From Oceanococcus sp. (GTDB lineage: Bacteria; Pseudomonadota; Gammaproteobacteria; Nevskiales; Oceanococcaceae): DNA of 52,278 nt. The DNA lies in the NCBI GenBank assembly GCA_030147945.1, contig JASBUL010000004.1:1-52278 (forward strand), in the 5' to 3' direction. Shown here one piece after another: positions 25,898-35,908 of this stretch (its first letter is position 1; the number at the start of each line of letters is the position of its first letter). The notes under the pieces were generated by a model. It made no database searches and was not told the DNA's origin. It worked only from the letters and a program-made list of their open reading frames with translations. The translations under genes and the position numbers were made by a program.

Positions 25898-27184
25898 ATG
25901 TTGCAACGCAATAAATCCATCAAGCTGGTGCGCGATGTTGTTGGGAGCAGTCTGCGTATCGGGCAGACCGCAAGCGTGGTGGGGCGCACAGGGGTGAACT
26001 GGCTGCTGGGGCGTCGTCCGCCGGCACCCGTGCTGATGCGTCAGACGTTCGAACAGCTGGGGGCGACCTACATCAAGCTGGGGCAGTTCATCGCCAGCGC
26101 GCCGTCCTTGTTCCCGCGCGAATATGTTGACGCATTCCAGGGCTGTCTTGATGACGTGCCCTCGCTGCCATTCTCCTACATCCGCAAAACGCTGGAAGAG
26201 GAATTCGAGCGACCGTTGGATGAGATTTTCAGCCACATTGAAGAGCAACCGCTGGCGTCGGCGTCGATTGCGCAAGTGCATGGCGCGACCCTGGTCAGTG
26301 GCGAAGACGTGGTGATCAAGGTGCAGAAGCCCGGGGTGGAAACCGTCCTGGCGACCGATTTCAACGTGCTGTATGCCTCGGCACGCGTCCTCGAGCGCCT
26401 GGTGCCGGGCGTCGACCGGGCCTCGCTGGGCGACATCATCGGGGATGTGCAGGCCACCATGCTCAAGGAATGTGATTTCCTGGCGGAAGCCAACAACATC
26501 GAGATTTTTCGGGACTTTCTGAGCGAATCCGGCAACCAGTTCGCCCTCGCACCCAAGGTTTACCACCACGCCACCACGCGTCGAGTCCTGACCATGGAGC
26601 GCTTTTACGGCGTGCCGTTCACCGACCTGGAATCGATACGCAAATACTCGCCGCAGCCGGAGTTCACGCTGATCAACGCGCTGAACACCTGGATGGATTC
26701 GCTGGTGCGGTGCCAGTTCTTTCATGCCGACGTCCACGCCGGCAACCTGATGGTGCTGGAAGATGGGCGCGTTGGTTTCATCGATTTCGGCATCGTCGGT
26801 CACATCCGCAAGGAAACCTGGCAGGCGCTCATCGATTTCATGCAGGGCCGTGCCAGTGGCAACTATCTGCTCATGGCCCAGTGCATGCTGACCATTGGCG
26901 TGACCTCTGACAATGTCAATGTCAACGATCTGGCGCGCGATCTGCGTGATCTGATCGAATCCGCCCAGAACATGATCGAAGGGCCGGTGGAGCAGGACCT
27001 GGACGTCGATGAGGCCGAGCGTTTCATGCTTTCCATCGTTGATCTGGGGCGCAGGCACGGGGTGCGCTTCCCCAAGGAATTCGCCCTGTTGCTCAAGCAG
27101 CTGCTGTATTTCGACCGCTACATTCAGTTGCTGGCGCCGGATCTGTCACCGTTTGATGATTCACGCATCCAGCTGATTCACTGA
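25898..27184 (+). CDS. ABC1/AarF/UbiB-family atypical kinase
   Basis: A 428-aa ABC1 protein. It shows the family KxGQ motif (YIKLGQF), the Ala-rich nucleotide loop (ASASIAQVHGA), the catalytic Lys (VVIKVQKPG), the Glu in KECDFLAEANN, the HxD-type loop HADVHAGNLMV and the DFG-like FIDFGIVG. In bacteria UbiB supports ubiquinone synthesis and sits with ubiE and ubiJ. This gene has no such neighbours and its C-terminus lacks the two helices seen in UbiB, so it is more likely a paralogue in lipid or quinone handling. No clear ribosome site lies before the ATG. Confidence 0.85.
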   Translation: MLQRNKSIKLVRDVVGSSLRIGQTASVVGRTGVNWLLGRRPPAPVLMRQTFEQLGATYIKLGQFIASAPSLFPREYVDAFQGCLDDVPSLPFSYIRKTLEEEFERPLDEIFSHIEEQPLASASIAQVHGATLVSGEDVVIKVQKPGVETVLATDFNVLYASARVLERLVPGVDRASLGDIIGDVQATMLKECDFLAEANNIEIFRDFLSESGNQFALAPKVYHHATTRRVLTMERFYGVPFTDLESIRKYSPQPEFTLINALNTWMDSLVRCQFFHADVHAGNLMVLEDGRVGFIDFGIVGHIRKETWQALIDFMQGRASGNYLLMAQCMLTIGVTSDNVNVNDLARDLRDLIESAQNMIEGPVEQDLDVDEAERFMLSIVDLGRRHGVRFPKEFALLLKQLLYFDRYIQLLAPDLSPFDDSRIQLIH

Positions 27185-27192
27185 TACTGCGG

Positions 27193-27211
27193 CGGACTGC
27201 GTTTTAGTCCG
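27193..27211. terminator. Inverted repeat between convergent genes
   Basis: CGGACT (27193-27198) and AGTCCG (27206-27211) flank GCGTTTT in the 19-bp gap between the kinase gene and the DUF4382 gene. It is short, with no outside T-run, so it is a weak terminator at best. Confidence 0.35.
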
Positions 27212-28085
27212 ACAGGCTGAAATTCAGCGTGGTGGTCTGTCCGGCGCTGACACTGGCGTTGCGCGTGGTCACGAAGAGGATGCCGTCAAAGCGCAGTGGG
27301 TCATCGAGATCGGCGCTGCAGGTCAGGGCAAGCGTGTAATCACCGGCAGGCAGGAAGGCGGCCACGTAGTCTGCGTTGGCGGCGTCCAGGTTGATCAACG
27401 CAGTGGTGAGTGGCTCGGGCGTTGAGCCGTCGATTTCATCCGCTGTGATGTTCGAGCCCGAAAACACATATATGACCTCACCACGTTGAGGGTCGTTGTC
27501 ATTGTCGCAGCCGCCTTCGGTGAGCAGTTGTTCATCCACGTTGCCGGCGATGCTGCCGGCATCGTCGTTGGCGATCAAGCGCATGCGAGGCGCGATGATG
27601 CGGTCGCCTGCGCTGTTGGCGTCGAGCAGCAAAGCGCTGCGCAGATCCAGATGCAGGGTGACACGCGTGTCTTCGTCCTCATTCACGCTGAAACGGTTTT
27701 GCGCGGTGAGGCTGCTGCCGGCTCGCAGAATCAGGGATACCTCGCTGCCGTCGCTGTAGCTCAGGCGCGAGTCCAGGGTGTCGGATTCGGCTTCGATTAG
27801 CAGGGTAGCGCCGGTATAGGTGCCGGTGCTGAGTTCTTCGTTGCTGAGCAGCGCGCGGGTGCGCCCCTGGCTGAGATTGACCAGGTCGATCTCAAGATCG
27901 TCGCCCAGATCGATGTCCTGAGTGGTGCCGTCCTCACGGTTCAGGCGCAGGGTCTGAACACGCAGGATGGCCGCCTCGACACCTTCCGGCGGGGTCGCGC
28001 TGATGTCGATGTTGACCGCACCTTCGCAGCCTGCCAGGGCGGTCAGGGCGAGCACGGGAACAAGGCGCAGGAATGTCTGGGGCAT
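27204..28085 (-). CDS. DUF4382 lipoprotein
   Basis: A 293-aa predicted lipoprotein with lipobox LAGC (residues 17-20). The domain that follows matches DUF4382 in layout: an opening on 'effects' (DISATPPEGVEAAILRVQTL), an LVNLSQG segment, STGTYTGATLLIEAES, then the DLRSALLLDANSAGDRIIAPRMRLI strand pair. DUF4382 proteins are exported, with Ig/carbohydrate-binding-like folds suspected and no assigned job. A Cys pair (GGCDNDNDPQ, LTCSADL) lies in the C-terminal half, which resembles a carboxypeptidase-regulatory-like beta sandwich (YVAAFLPAGDYTLALTC). The gene starts 10 bp after murI, so it is probably read from the murI transcript. Confidence 0.75.
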   Translation of the reverse strand: MPQTFLRLVPVLALTALAGCEGAVNIDISATPPEGVEAAILRVQTLRLNREDGTTQDIDLGDDLEIDLVNLSQGRTRALLSNEELSTGTYTGATLLIEAESDTLDSRLSYSDGSEVSLILRAGSSLTAQNRFSVNEDEDTRVTLHLDLRSALLLDANSAGDRIIAPRMRLIANDDAGSIAGNVDEQLLTEGGCDNDNDPQRGEVIYVFSGSNITADEIDGSTPEPLTTALINLDAANADYVAAFLPAGDYTLALTCSADLDDPLRFDGILFVTTRNASVSAGQTTTLNFSLSD

Positions 28086-28095
28086 GGGGCAGGGC

Positions 28096-28902
28096 TCAGG
28101 GCGAAGGGAGGCAGGAAGCCGGGCTGATCAGCGTATTGTTGTGCCAGACCCAGGATTCCACGGTGCTGTCGGTTTGAAAGCGCTGGCGCAAAAAGTTCCC
28201 GAGATGTTCGGGCCTGGCGGTGGAGGCAAACCGGTCGGGTGCGCCCGAGCGCGGCCCGTTCCACAGGCGCTCGACCTGTCTGGCGATTGCCGGCGAGGGG
28301 TCGATGACATGCACGTCGGGGCCAACGATCTGGCGAATCAGATCAATGGCCAGTGGATAGTGGGTGCAGCCCAGCACCAGGGTGTCGGCGCCACGCGCCA
28401 ACATGGGCTGCAAGTGTCCGCGCAGCTGGGCCGCAAGATCATCAGCCTCGTTTTCGATCGCTTCAGCCAGCCCGGGACAGTCGCTGGCCACGATTTCGAC
28501 ATGGCCGGCAAAGCGCGCTGCGGTGTTGCGCAGCAGCGCTCCCTGCAGGGTGCCGCGGGTGGCCATCAGGCCTACAACGCCGCTACGGGTATGCAGCGCA
28601 GCCGGTTTGACGGCGGGTTCCATGCCGACGAACGGAAGCGCCGGGAAGCTGGCGCGCAAATGCTCCAGTGCCGCTGCTGAAGCCGTGTTGCAGGCGATGA
28701 CGATCAGTCTGGCGCCCTGATCAAGCAAGGCTTGGGTCGCGCCCACACAGAGCTGGCGGATCTCATCGCTGCTCCGCGGACCATAGGGCAGGTGGGCCTG
28801 ATCTGCCAGATACAGGCAGGGCAGCTCCGGCACGTGCTGGCGCAGTGCCGACCATACAGTTAGGCCGCCCAGGCCAGAATCGAAGATGCCAACGCAGGCC
28901 AA
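28096..28902 (-). CDS. murI: Glutamate racemase
   Basis: Makes D-glutamate for peptidoglycan from L-glutamate. With the start at TTG 28902 the product is 268 aa, the usual length, and begins MACVGIFDSGLGGLTVWSAL. The catalytic residues are visible: Asp8 in FDSGLGG, Cys71 in ACNTASA, and the second Cys in LGCTHYPL. The reading frame is open further upstream to 29013, but that part lies inside cysQ and has no family similarity. The start codon is not certain because the upstream bases carry only a weak ribosome site. It lies 13 bp after cysQ, with which it is probably co-transcribed. Confidence 0.9.
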   Translation of the reverse strand: MACVGIFDSGLGGLTVWSALRQHVPELPCLYLADQAHLPYGPRSSDEIRQLCVGATQALLDQGARLIVIACNTASAAALEHLRASFPALPFVGMEPAVKPAALHTRSGVVGLMATRGTLQGALLRNTAARFAGHVEIVASDCPGLAEAIENEADDLAAQLRGHLQPMLARGADTLVLGCTHYPLAIDLIRQIVGPDVHVIDPSPAIARQVERLWNGPRSGAPDRFASTARPEHLGNFLRQRFQTDSTVESWVWHNNTLISPASCLPSP

Positions 28903-28915
28903 GCTCGTAAACCGC

Positions 28916-29710
28916 TTAGAGCAGGCCGACCCAGTCGTATTTGCTGGTGCTGACGGCCAGAAAATGCGGATTGAGTAGCTCGCCCTTGGTGTTGTAGCGC
29001 AGCACCTTGCCATCGGTCTTGATCACCGCGCCTCCGGCGGCCTCCAGCACGCACTGTCCTGCGGCCGTGTCCCACTCGGAAGTCAGGCCGAGGCGCGGGT
29101 AGAAATCGGCGCTGCCTTCGGCGATCAGGCAGAACTTCAGCGAGCTGCCGGCCGAGACGGGCTGGTGCGGGGGGATCTTGTCGAGCAGTGCGTCGACTTC
29201 GGGGGCGCGGTGACTGCGGCTGACCAGCACCTTCCAGTCGGTGTCGGGTAGCGCTCGGCAGCGTATGGCGTCAACCTGGCCTTGTGCATCGCGTTTGAAT
29301 GCGCCGTCCTTGCTGCCCCAGTACGCGGTGCCCAGCGCGGGCGCCAGGACCACTGCGCGCACCGCCTTGCCATTCTCGATCAGGGCGATGTTCACGGTGA
29401 ACTCGCCGTTGCGCTTGATGAATTCCTTGGTGCCGTCGAGCGGGTCAACCAGCCAGTAGGCATGCCAGCCCTGACGCACGGCATAGTCCGGAATGCCGCC
29501 TTCTTCGGACAGCACCGGGATGTCCGGGGTCAGCGAGGCGAGTCCTTCGCTGATCACCTTGTGCGCCGCGAGGTCGGCCTGGGTCAGCGGTGAATTGTCT
29601 TCTTTCTCTTCAACTTCGATCGTGCCGTTGTAGATTTTCAGTATGGCGTCGCCGGCCCGTTCAGCCAGGGTCAGCAGGGTTTCGATCTTGGGATAGTCCA
29701 TGTTTTTCAT
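28916..29710 (-). CDS. cysQ: 3'(2'),5'-bisphosphate nucleotidase CysQ
   Basis: Hydrolyses 3'-phosphoadenosine 5'-phosphate left by sulfate assimilation. The 264-aa inositol-monophosphatase-fold protein has SEEGGIPD, the metal-binding DPLDGTKEF motif and the C-terminal SEWDTAAGQCVLEAAGG. ATG at 29710 is chosen because the next in-frame ATG, 29701 (MDYPKIETLL), also fits and the longer open frame to 29782 adds an unrelated basic stretch. Neither start has a strong ribosome site. It heads a likely cysQ-murI-DUF4382 transcript and is divergent from the YrfG-like gene. Confidence 0.9.
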   Translation of the reverse strand: MKNMDYPKIETLLTLAERAGDAILKIYNGTIEVEEKEDNSPLTQADLAAHKVISEGLASLTPDIPVLSEEGGIPDYAVRQGWHAYWLVDPLDGTKEFIKRNGEFTVNIALIENGKAVRAVVLAPALGTAYWGSKDGAFKRDAQGQVDAIRCRALPDTDWKVLVSRSHRAPEVDALLDKIPPHQPVSAGSSLKFCLIAEGSADFYPRLGLTSEWDTAAGQCVLEAAGGAVIKTDGKVLRYNTKGELLNPHFLAVSTSKYDWVGLL

Positions 29711-29841
29711 GCGCCAGCGGCGCGTGGCAGTTCGACGAAAGGCGCTGATCTTCTCACACCTTGCCGCGGCGTATAGCTCCATTGGGACGAGATGGACGCT
29801 GGTCTGGCGGCCGCTTGAGGATGCGGGCTAGCATAGCGCGC

Positions 29842-30513
29842 ATGGATGACGCGCTTGAATGGGATCGCATCGACACCGTGTTGCTGGACATGGATGGCAC
29901 GGTGCTGGATCTGGCTTTCGACAATTACTTCTGGCTGACGCACTTGCCGGCGGCCTGGGGCGAGCCTCGCGGGCTTGCACCGGAGCAGGCGATGCAGGAG
30001 CTGATGCCCCATTTCATCGGCCTGCGCGGCAGCTTGCTCTGGTACTGCCTGGATCATTGGAGCGAACTGCTCGAGATGGACATCGTGGCGCTCAAGCAGG
30101 AGTGTCGCGACATGATCCGTTTCCTGCCCGGTGCGGAGGATTTTCTGCGCCAGGTCCAGGCCAGTGGCCGCCGTTTGCTGCTGGTCACCAATGCGCATCC
30201 CGATGCGCTGGCGCTGAAGCAGTCACAGTGCCCGATTCACGACTATTTTGAAGGCTTGCACAGCACCCACAGCTGGGGCCGGCCCAAGGAAGATGCGCGT
30301 TTCTGGCACGATTTCGCCCGCGACTGCCAGGTCGATCTTGAGCGTAGCCTGTTCGTGGATGACAGCGAGGCGGTGTTGCGCGGCGCGGTGGCCGGCGGGG
30401 TCAGTCAGGTCTGCGGCATCCTCGCCCCGGACACCTCAACCCCGGCACGACAGCCTTTCGGTGAATGGCCCCATGTGCACGGTCTTGGCGATATCCGGGT
30501 TGTTCCGCGTTAG
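29842..30513 (+). CDS. yrfG: HAD-family GMP/IMP nucleotidase YrfG
   Basis: A 223-aa HAD hydrolase. It begins MDDALEWDRIDTVLLDMDGT, with the nucleophile motif DMDGTVLDL, followed by FDNYFWLTHLPAAWG, which is characteristic of YrfG, a phosphatase acting on GMP and IMP. Motif II is LLVTNAHPDAL, the Lys is in SWGRPKEDARFW, and the acidic motif is LFVDDSEAVL. ATG 29842 gives the family N-terminus; in-frame codons upstream reach 29761. The end lies 14 bp from the convergent rhlB end. Confidence 0.88.
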   Translation: MDDALEWDRIDTVLLDMDGTVLDLAFDNYFWLTHLPAAWGEPRGLAPEQAMQELMPHFIGLRGSLLWYCLDHWSELLEMDIVALKQECRDMIRFLPGAEDFLRQVQASGRRLLLVTNAHPDALALKQSQCPIHDYFEGLHSTHSWGRPKEDARFWHDFARDCQVDLERSLFVDDSEAVLRGAVAGGVSQVCGILAPDTSTPARQPFGEWPHVHGLGDIRVVPR

Positions 30514-30527
30514 GACATAGCGCGCCA

Positions 30528-31832
30528 TCAGGAGCTGCCTGAGCGCCGACGTGAGCCACCACCGCCGGGGCGACGGCGTCCACCGCCACGGCCTGAGCGT
30601 GATTTGTCCGGGCCGCCGCTGGGGCGTTTCTTGCGCTTGCTGGGCGGCAGATCAAGCGGGGTCAGCCAGCTCGGATCCGGGTGATCGGCGCTGAGCTTGT
30701 AACCCACGTACTGCTCGATGTCGGGCAATGAGTAGACGTAGCGTTCGCAACAGAACGAGATGGCGTCGCCATCCTCGCCGGCGCGCGCGGTGCGCCCGAT
30801 GCGGTGCACGTAATCTTCCGCGTCCTGCGGCAGATCGTAGTTGATCACGTGGCTGACCCGCGGCACATGCAGGCCACGCGCGGCCACGTCGGTGGCCACC
30901 AGCAGCGGCAGCTTGTCGTCGCGAAAATCCTGCAGCAGGCGCTCGCGCTTGTTCTGCGGTACATCGCCCGACAGCGCGCCAACCTTGTAGCCGGCACGAT
31001 CCAGCATGTCGGTCACATCTTCGGCTGCGCGGCGGGTGTTGACGAACAGCATGGTGCGGTGCGGCTCGTGGGTCTTGAGCAGATGCAGCAACAGCCAGAT
31101 CTTGTCGCGGCTTTCAACGTGGTAGAGCTGCTCGCGCACCTTCTCCGCGGTCACGCTGTCGCTCTCGGTCTTAATCCACTCAGGCTCGCCCAGATGCTCG
31201 TAGGCCAGCTCCATGACCTTCTGCGACAGGGTTGCCGAGAACAACAGATTGAGGCGCTTGTCCGGCGCCGGCATGCGCCGGAACAGGTAACGGATGTCCT
31301 TGATGAAACCGAGGTCGAACATGCGATCGGCTTCGTCCAGGACTGCCACTTCCAGCGCCTTGAGGTCGTAGTTGTGCTGCTTGTGGTAGTCGATCAGGCG
31401 ACCCGGGGTGCCGATCAGCAAATCGACACCGTCGATCACAGCCTGCTGCTGGGATTTGTATGCGGTGCCGCCATAGACCACGGTGTAACTGATGCCGGTC
31501 TTTTCGCACAGCGGTTTGGCATCCGCGGCAATCTGCTGGGCCAGTTCACGGGTCGGTGCCACCACCAGCGCGCGCGGTTGATTGGGCTTGCGCCCCTCAA
31601 GGCCCGGACTTTGCATGAGGCGATTCAGGGTTGCCAGGAGAAAGGCCGCGGTTTTGCCGGTACCGGTTTGGGCCTGACCTGCAACGTTTCGTCCGGCCAG
31701 TGCGATCGGCAAAGTCTGCGCCTGGATCGGGGTGCAATATTCCAGGCCCACCTCGGCGAGGCCAGCCTTGAGCTGCGGGTGCAGGTCGAGACTGTCCAGG
31801 CGGACATCGGTGAGATGGGTCGGTTTAGTCAT
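30528..31832 (-). CDS. rhlB: DEAD-box ATP-dependent RNA helicase RhlB
   Basis: DEAD-box helicase that unwinds RNA for the degradosome. The 434-aa protein has every core motif: the Q motif (YCTPIQAQTLPIAL), AQTGTGKT, PTRELAQQI, GTPGRLIDY, DEAD, SAT, TDVAARGLHV and HRIGRTARAG. From about residue 395 a basic, Gly/Arg/Ser-rich tail (SRSGRGGGRRRPGGGG) follows. The orientation, divergent from trxA-rho, is the conserved gammaproteobacterial layout and supports RhlB over RhlE or SrmB. ATG 31832 is used; upstream in-frame codons to 31955 are not similar to the family. Confidence 0.92.
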   Translation of the reverse strand: MTKPTHLTDVRLDSLDLHPQLKAGLAEVGLEYCTPIQAQTLPIALAGRNVAGQAQTGTGKTAAFLLATLNRLMQSPGLEGRKPNQPRALVVAPTRELAQQIAADAKPLCEKTGISYTVVYGGTAYKSQQQAVIDGVDLLIGTPGRLIDYHKQHNYDLKALEVAVLDEADRMFDLGFIKDIRYLFRRMPAPDKRLNLLFSATLSQKVMELAYEHLGEPEWIKTESDSVTAEKVREQLYHVESRDKIWLLLHLLKTHEPHRTMLFVNTRRAAEDVTDMLDRAGYKVGALSGDVPQNKRERLLQDFRDDKLPLLVATDVAARGLHVPRVSHVINYDLPQDAEDYVHRIGRTARAGEDGDAISFCCERYVYSLPDIEQYVGYKLSADHPDPSWLTPLDLPPSKRKKRPSGGPDKSRSGRGGGRRRPGGGGSRRRSGSS

Positions 31833-32168
31833 TTTCGGGTGCTTGCATTTGTTGGAAGTTTGGGTCGACAATAGCCGAAACGCGAATCGCGTCGCGCATG
31901 CCTCAGGTGCATGACCGCGCCCGGTGCTTGAACAGAGCACATGGATCGAAGCCATTCGTAATCATAGCAGGCGATACCACTGTTCCTCTTGGTCTGACGG
32001 TAAACCCGTTGGCAAGGTTCGGGTATCGCACTGAACAGATTCCTTTTCCCACCTCTCTCAGACCTGACTGCGGGTCGGGAAGCCTTGAGTTCCACGTCAC
32101 GTATTTTTCCATGTCGTGGTTCTTAATCCATTGATTATTCAAGATTCTTATTGACAAGGATGAGCAAC
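31833..32168. other. Divergent rhlB-trxA intergenic region with inverted repeat
   Basis: No gene is supported in this 336-bp gap. An inverted repeat, GCGATACC (31971-31978) and GGTATCGC (32022-32029), flanks 43 bases and could fold as a leader structure on a trxA transcript. CTGTTC (31980-31985) and GAACAG (32033-32038) next to it are also complementary. The stretch from about 32098 to 32155 is clearly AT-richer than its surroundings and is the most likely place for the trxA promoter, but no clean -35/-10 pair stands out. Confidence 0.5.
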
Positions 32169-32495
32169 ATGAGCGACCAGATTGTCAAACTCACGGACGC
32201 CAATTTCGAGGCCGAAGTGATCAATTCCGATGTCCCCGTGCTGGTGGATTTCTGGGCGGAATGGTGCGGTCCGTGCCGCATGATCGCGCCTATCCTTGAG
32301 GAACTGGCGCCGGAATATGCCGGCAAGCTGAAGATCGGCAAGCTGAACATCGACGAAAACCAGGACAAGACTGCTGAGTTCGGCGTGCGTGGTATTCCCA
32401 CCTTGCTGCTGTTCAAAGGCGGAGAAGTTGCTGGCACCCAGGTTGGCGCGGTGTCCAAAGCGCAACTCGCTCAGTTTGTGGATTCCGCAATTTAA
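32169..32495 (+). CDS. trxA: Thioredoxin 1
   Basis: Cytoplasmic disulfide reductant. The 108-aa product begins [17 protein letters not shown] and has the active site WCGPC in [14 protein letters not shown], the cis-Pro loop [12 protein letters not shown] and the usual end. ATG 32169 is preferred because AAGGA (32156-32160) lies 8 bases ahead, even though ATG 32160 is in frame. Position between rhlB and rho is the conserved order. The rho gene starts 14 bp later. Confidence 0.96.
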   Translation: MSDQIVKLTDANFEAEVINSDVPVLVDFWAEWCGPCRMIAPILEELAPEYAGKLKIGKLNIDENQDKTAEFGVRGIPTLLLFKGGEVAGTQVGAVSKAQLAQFVDSAI

Positions 32496-32509
32496 TTACG
32501 CAGGATTTG

Positions 32510-34231
<1,722 letters not shown>

Positions 34232-34244
34232 GATTCTGTGCGTG

Positions 34245-34272
34245 AAAAAGCCCGGCTAGCCCGGGCTTTTTT
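34245..34272. terminator. Intrinsic terminator after rho
   Basis: AAAAAGCCCGG (34245-34255) pairs with CCGGGCTTTTT (34261-34271) over the 5-base loop CTAGC, with one further T. The A-run and T-run on the two sides make it usable from either direction. Confidence 0.92.
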
Positions 34273-34312
34273 GTGGCTGGTGCTAAAGTCGCCAGCTCAA
34301 GGAGAGGTGATC

Positions 34313-35908
34313 ATGTCCGTCCGAATACAAGTGCTGCTGGCGCTCGTCGGCATCCTGTTCAACCTGGGCGTACAGGCCGCCGAAGCGGATCTGGATCAGC
34401 GCCTGAGGGCGCGTCTGGTCAATTCGACGCCGGGCGCTGTGGCCAGTGCAGGCGGCCAGCGGCTGCATGCCACGGTGGCGCTCAAACGCTTTTATCTTGA
34501 ACGTCTGTACCAGCCGGTGTGGGTGTCCGGCGCCGAGCTGAGCCGTGCCGGACGCGACCTGCTGGCGGTGCTGGACAGTGCCACCACACACGGTTTGCGC
34601 GCCGAGGACTATCACCTGGATGCGATTGCACGGCTGACGGCTCAGCCGCTGAGTCAGCCGGGTCAGGCCGTGGATGCGGAATTGCTGCTGGCCGATGGCG
34701 CCTTGCTGTTTGCCAGTCATCTGGTTGCCGGGCGGGTCAATCCTGCATCGATTGATGCGGAATGGTTTGCCGAGATGCGGGGTACGGACGTGGTGGCGGC
34801 GTTGTCGGCAGCGCTGGGTGAGGGGCGGCTGGTGGCCGCGTACGAGCAGCTTGCACCCCAGGATGCACGCTATCAGCGCCTCAGGACGGCGCTGGCACAA
34901 TGGCGTGAGCGTGCCACAGCCCCCGCAGTGGCGCCGATACCGGATGGGCCGTGGCTGGAGTTGGGTCAGCAGGGCGCCGCGGTCGCGACCTTGCGTCAGC
35001 GCTTGGGGCTGGCGCCGGAGCCGGCCGTCTTTGATGAGCACACCGCGCAAGCCGTGCGCGCCTTCCAGGCCGATTACGGGCTGAATGTAGATGCTGTGGT
35101 GGGGCCGCAAACGCGCCAGATGCTCAATCAGACACCGCAGCAGGTGATTGAGCGGCTGGAGGTCAATATGGAGCGCTGGCGCTGGATGCCGCAAGCGCTG
35201 GCCGCACGCCGCGTCGAGGTCAATATCCCGGCTTTCGAACTGGTCGCCTTTGATGCCCCGGGCGAGGCCTTGCGCATGCGCGTCATCGTGGGGCGCGAGT
35301 ACCGCCGCACGCCGGTGTTCAGCGACCGTATCCGTTACTTGGTGATGAACCCCTACTGGGAAGCGCCGCACAAGATCGTGGTGAATGATCTGCTGCCCAA
35401 GTTTCAGGCCGATCCGGGACTTGCCGAGCGCATGGGCTTCGAAGTGTTATCGGGCTGGGGCGAGCAGCACAAACAGGTTCCGCTGAACCAGGTCGACTGG
35501 CGGCGTCACAGCCCCAAAACCTTTGGCTATCGTCTGCGTCAGCGGCCCGGTCCGAGCAATGCGCTGGGGCGGGTCAAGTTCATGTTCCCCAACGATTTTG
35601 CCGTCTACCTGCATGACACCTCGGCGCCAGAGCTGTTTGCCCAGGCACGTCGCACCCTGAGTTCCGGCTGCGTGCGGGTGGAAAAGCCGCGCGATCTGGC
35701 TGCCTGGCTGACCGGCACGGACGCCGCCTGGCCAGCCAGCGCGCTGCAGCCGGTGGACAAGGTGGTGCCACTGGCGAAGCCGGTGCCGGTGCATCTGCAG
35801 TACTGGACCGCCTGGGTGGATGAAGGTGGGCGCCTGCATCAGCGCGCCGATGTGTATGAGCGCGATGCACGTGTGCTGCGTGCACTGCGCGAGCCGGCGC
35901 CGAACTGA
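34313..35908 (+). CDS. YcbB/LdtD-like L,D-transpeptidase
   Basis: Periplasmic peptidoglycan cross-linking enzyme that joins DAP to DAP. The 531-aa precursor has a signal peptide (cut near VQAAEA), an N-terminal scaffold region (YQPVWVSGAELSRAGRDLLAVL), a PG-binding domain near 215-275 (LGQQGAAVATLRQRLGL, then FQADYGLNVDAVVGPQT), and a YkuD catalytic domain with the conserved His (YLHDTS, about 434) and Cys (SSGCVRVEKP, about 453). ATG 34313 has AAGGAGAGG just ahead; the frame is open further back to 34238 into the rho terminator. It abuts the convergent pmbA end with no gap. Confidence 0.9.
   Translation: MSVRIQVLLALVGILFNLGVQAAEADLDQRLRARLVNSTPGAVASAGGQRLHATVALKRFYLERLYQPVWVSGAELSRAGRDLLAVLDSATTHGLRAEDYHLDAIARLTAQPLSQPGQAVDAELLLADGALLFASHLVAGRVNPASIDAEWFAEMRGTDVVAALSAALGEGRLVAAYEQLAPQDARYQRLRTALAQWRERATAPAVAPIPDGPWLELGQQGAAVATLRQRLGLAPEPAVFDEHTAQAVRAFQADYGLNVDAVVGPQTRQMLNQTPQQVIERLEVNMERWRWMPQALAARRVEVNIPAFELVAFDAPGEALRMRVIVGREYRRTPVFSDRIRYLVMNPYWEAPHKIVVNDLLPKFQADPGLAERMGFEVLSGWGEQHKQVPLNQVDWRRHSPKTFGYRLRQRPGPSNALGRVKFMFPNDFAVYLHDTSAPELFAQARRTLSSGCVRVEKPRDLAAWLTGTDAAWPASALQPVDKVVPLAKPVPVHLQYWTAWVDEGGRLHQRADVYERDARVLRALREPAPN

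Noticed and set aside
25850-27058. 402-aa minus-strand open frame opposite the ABC1 kinase gene
   Set aside because: The plus-strand gene has all kinase motifs; the antisense frame has none.
25898-27184. Naming the ABC1 gene ubiB
   Set aside because: Motifs fit the wider ABC1 family, but ubiE and ubiJ are not adjacent and the C-terminal helices of UbiB are missing.
31898-32134. 78-aa plus-strand open frame in the rhlB-trxA gap
   Set aside because: No ribosome site, no recognisable domain, and it runs through the inverted repeat; not supported as a gene.
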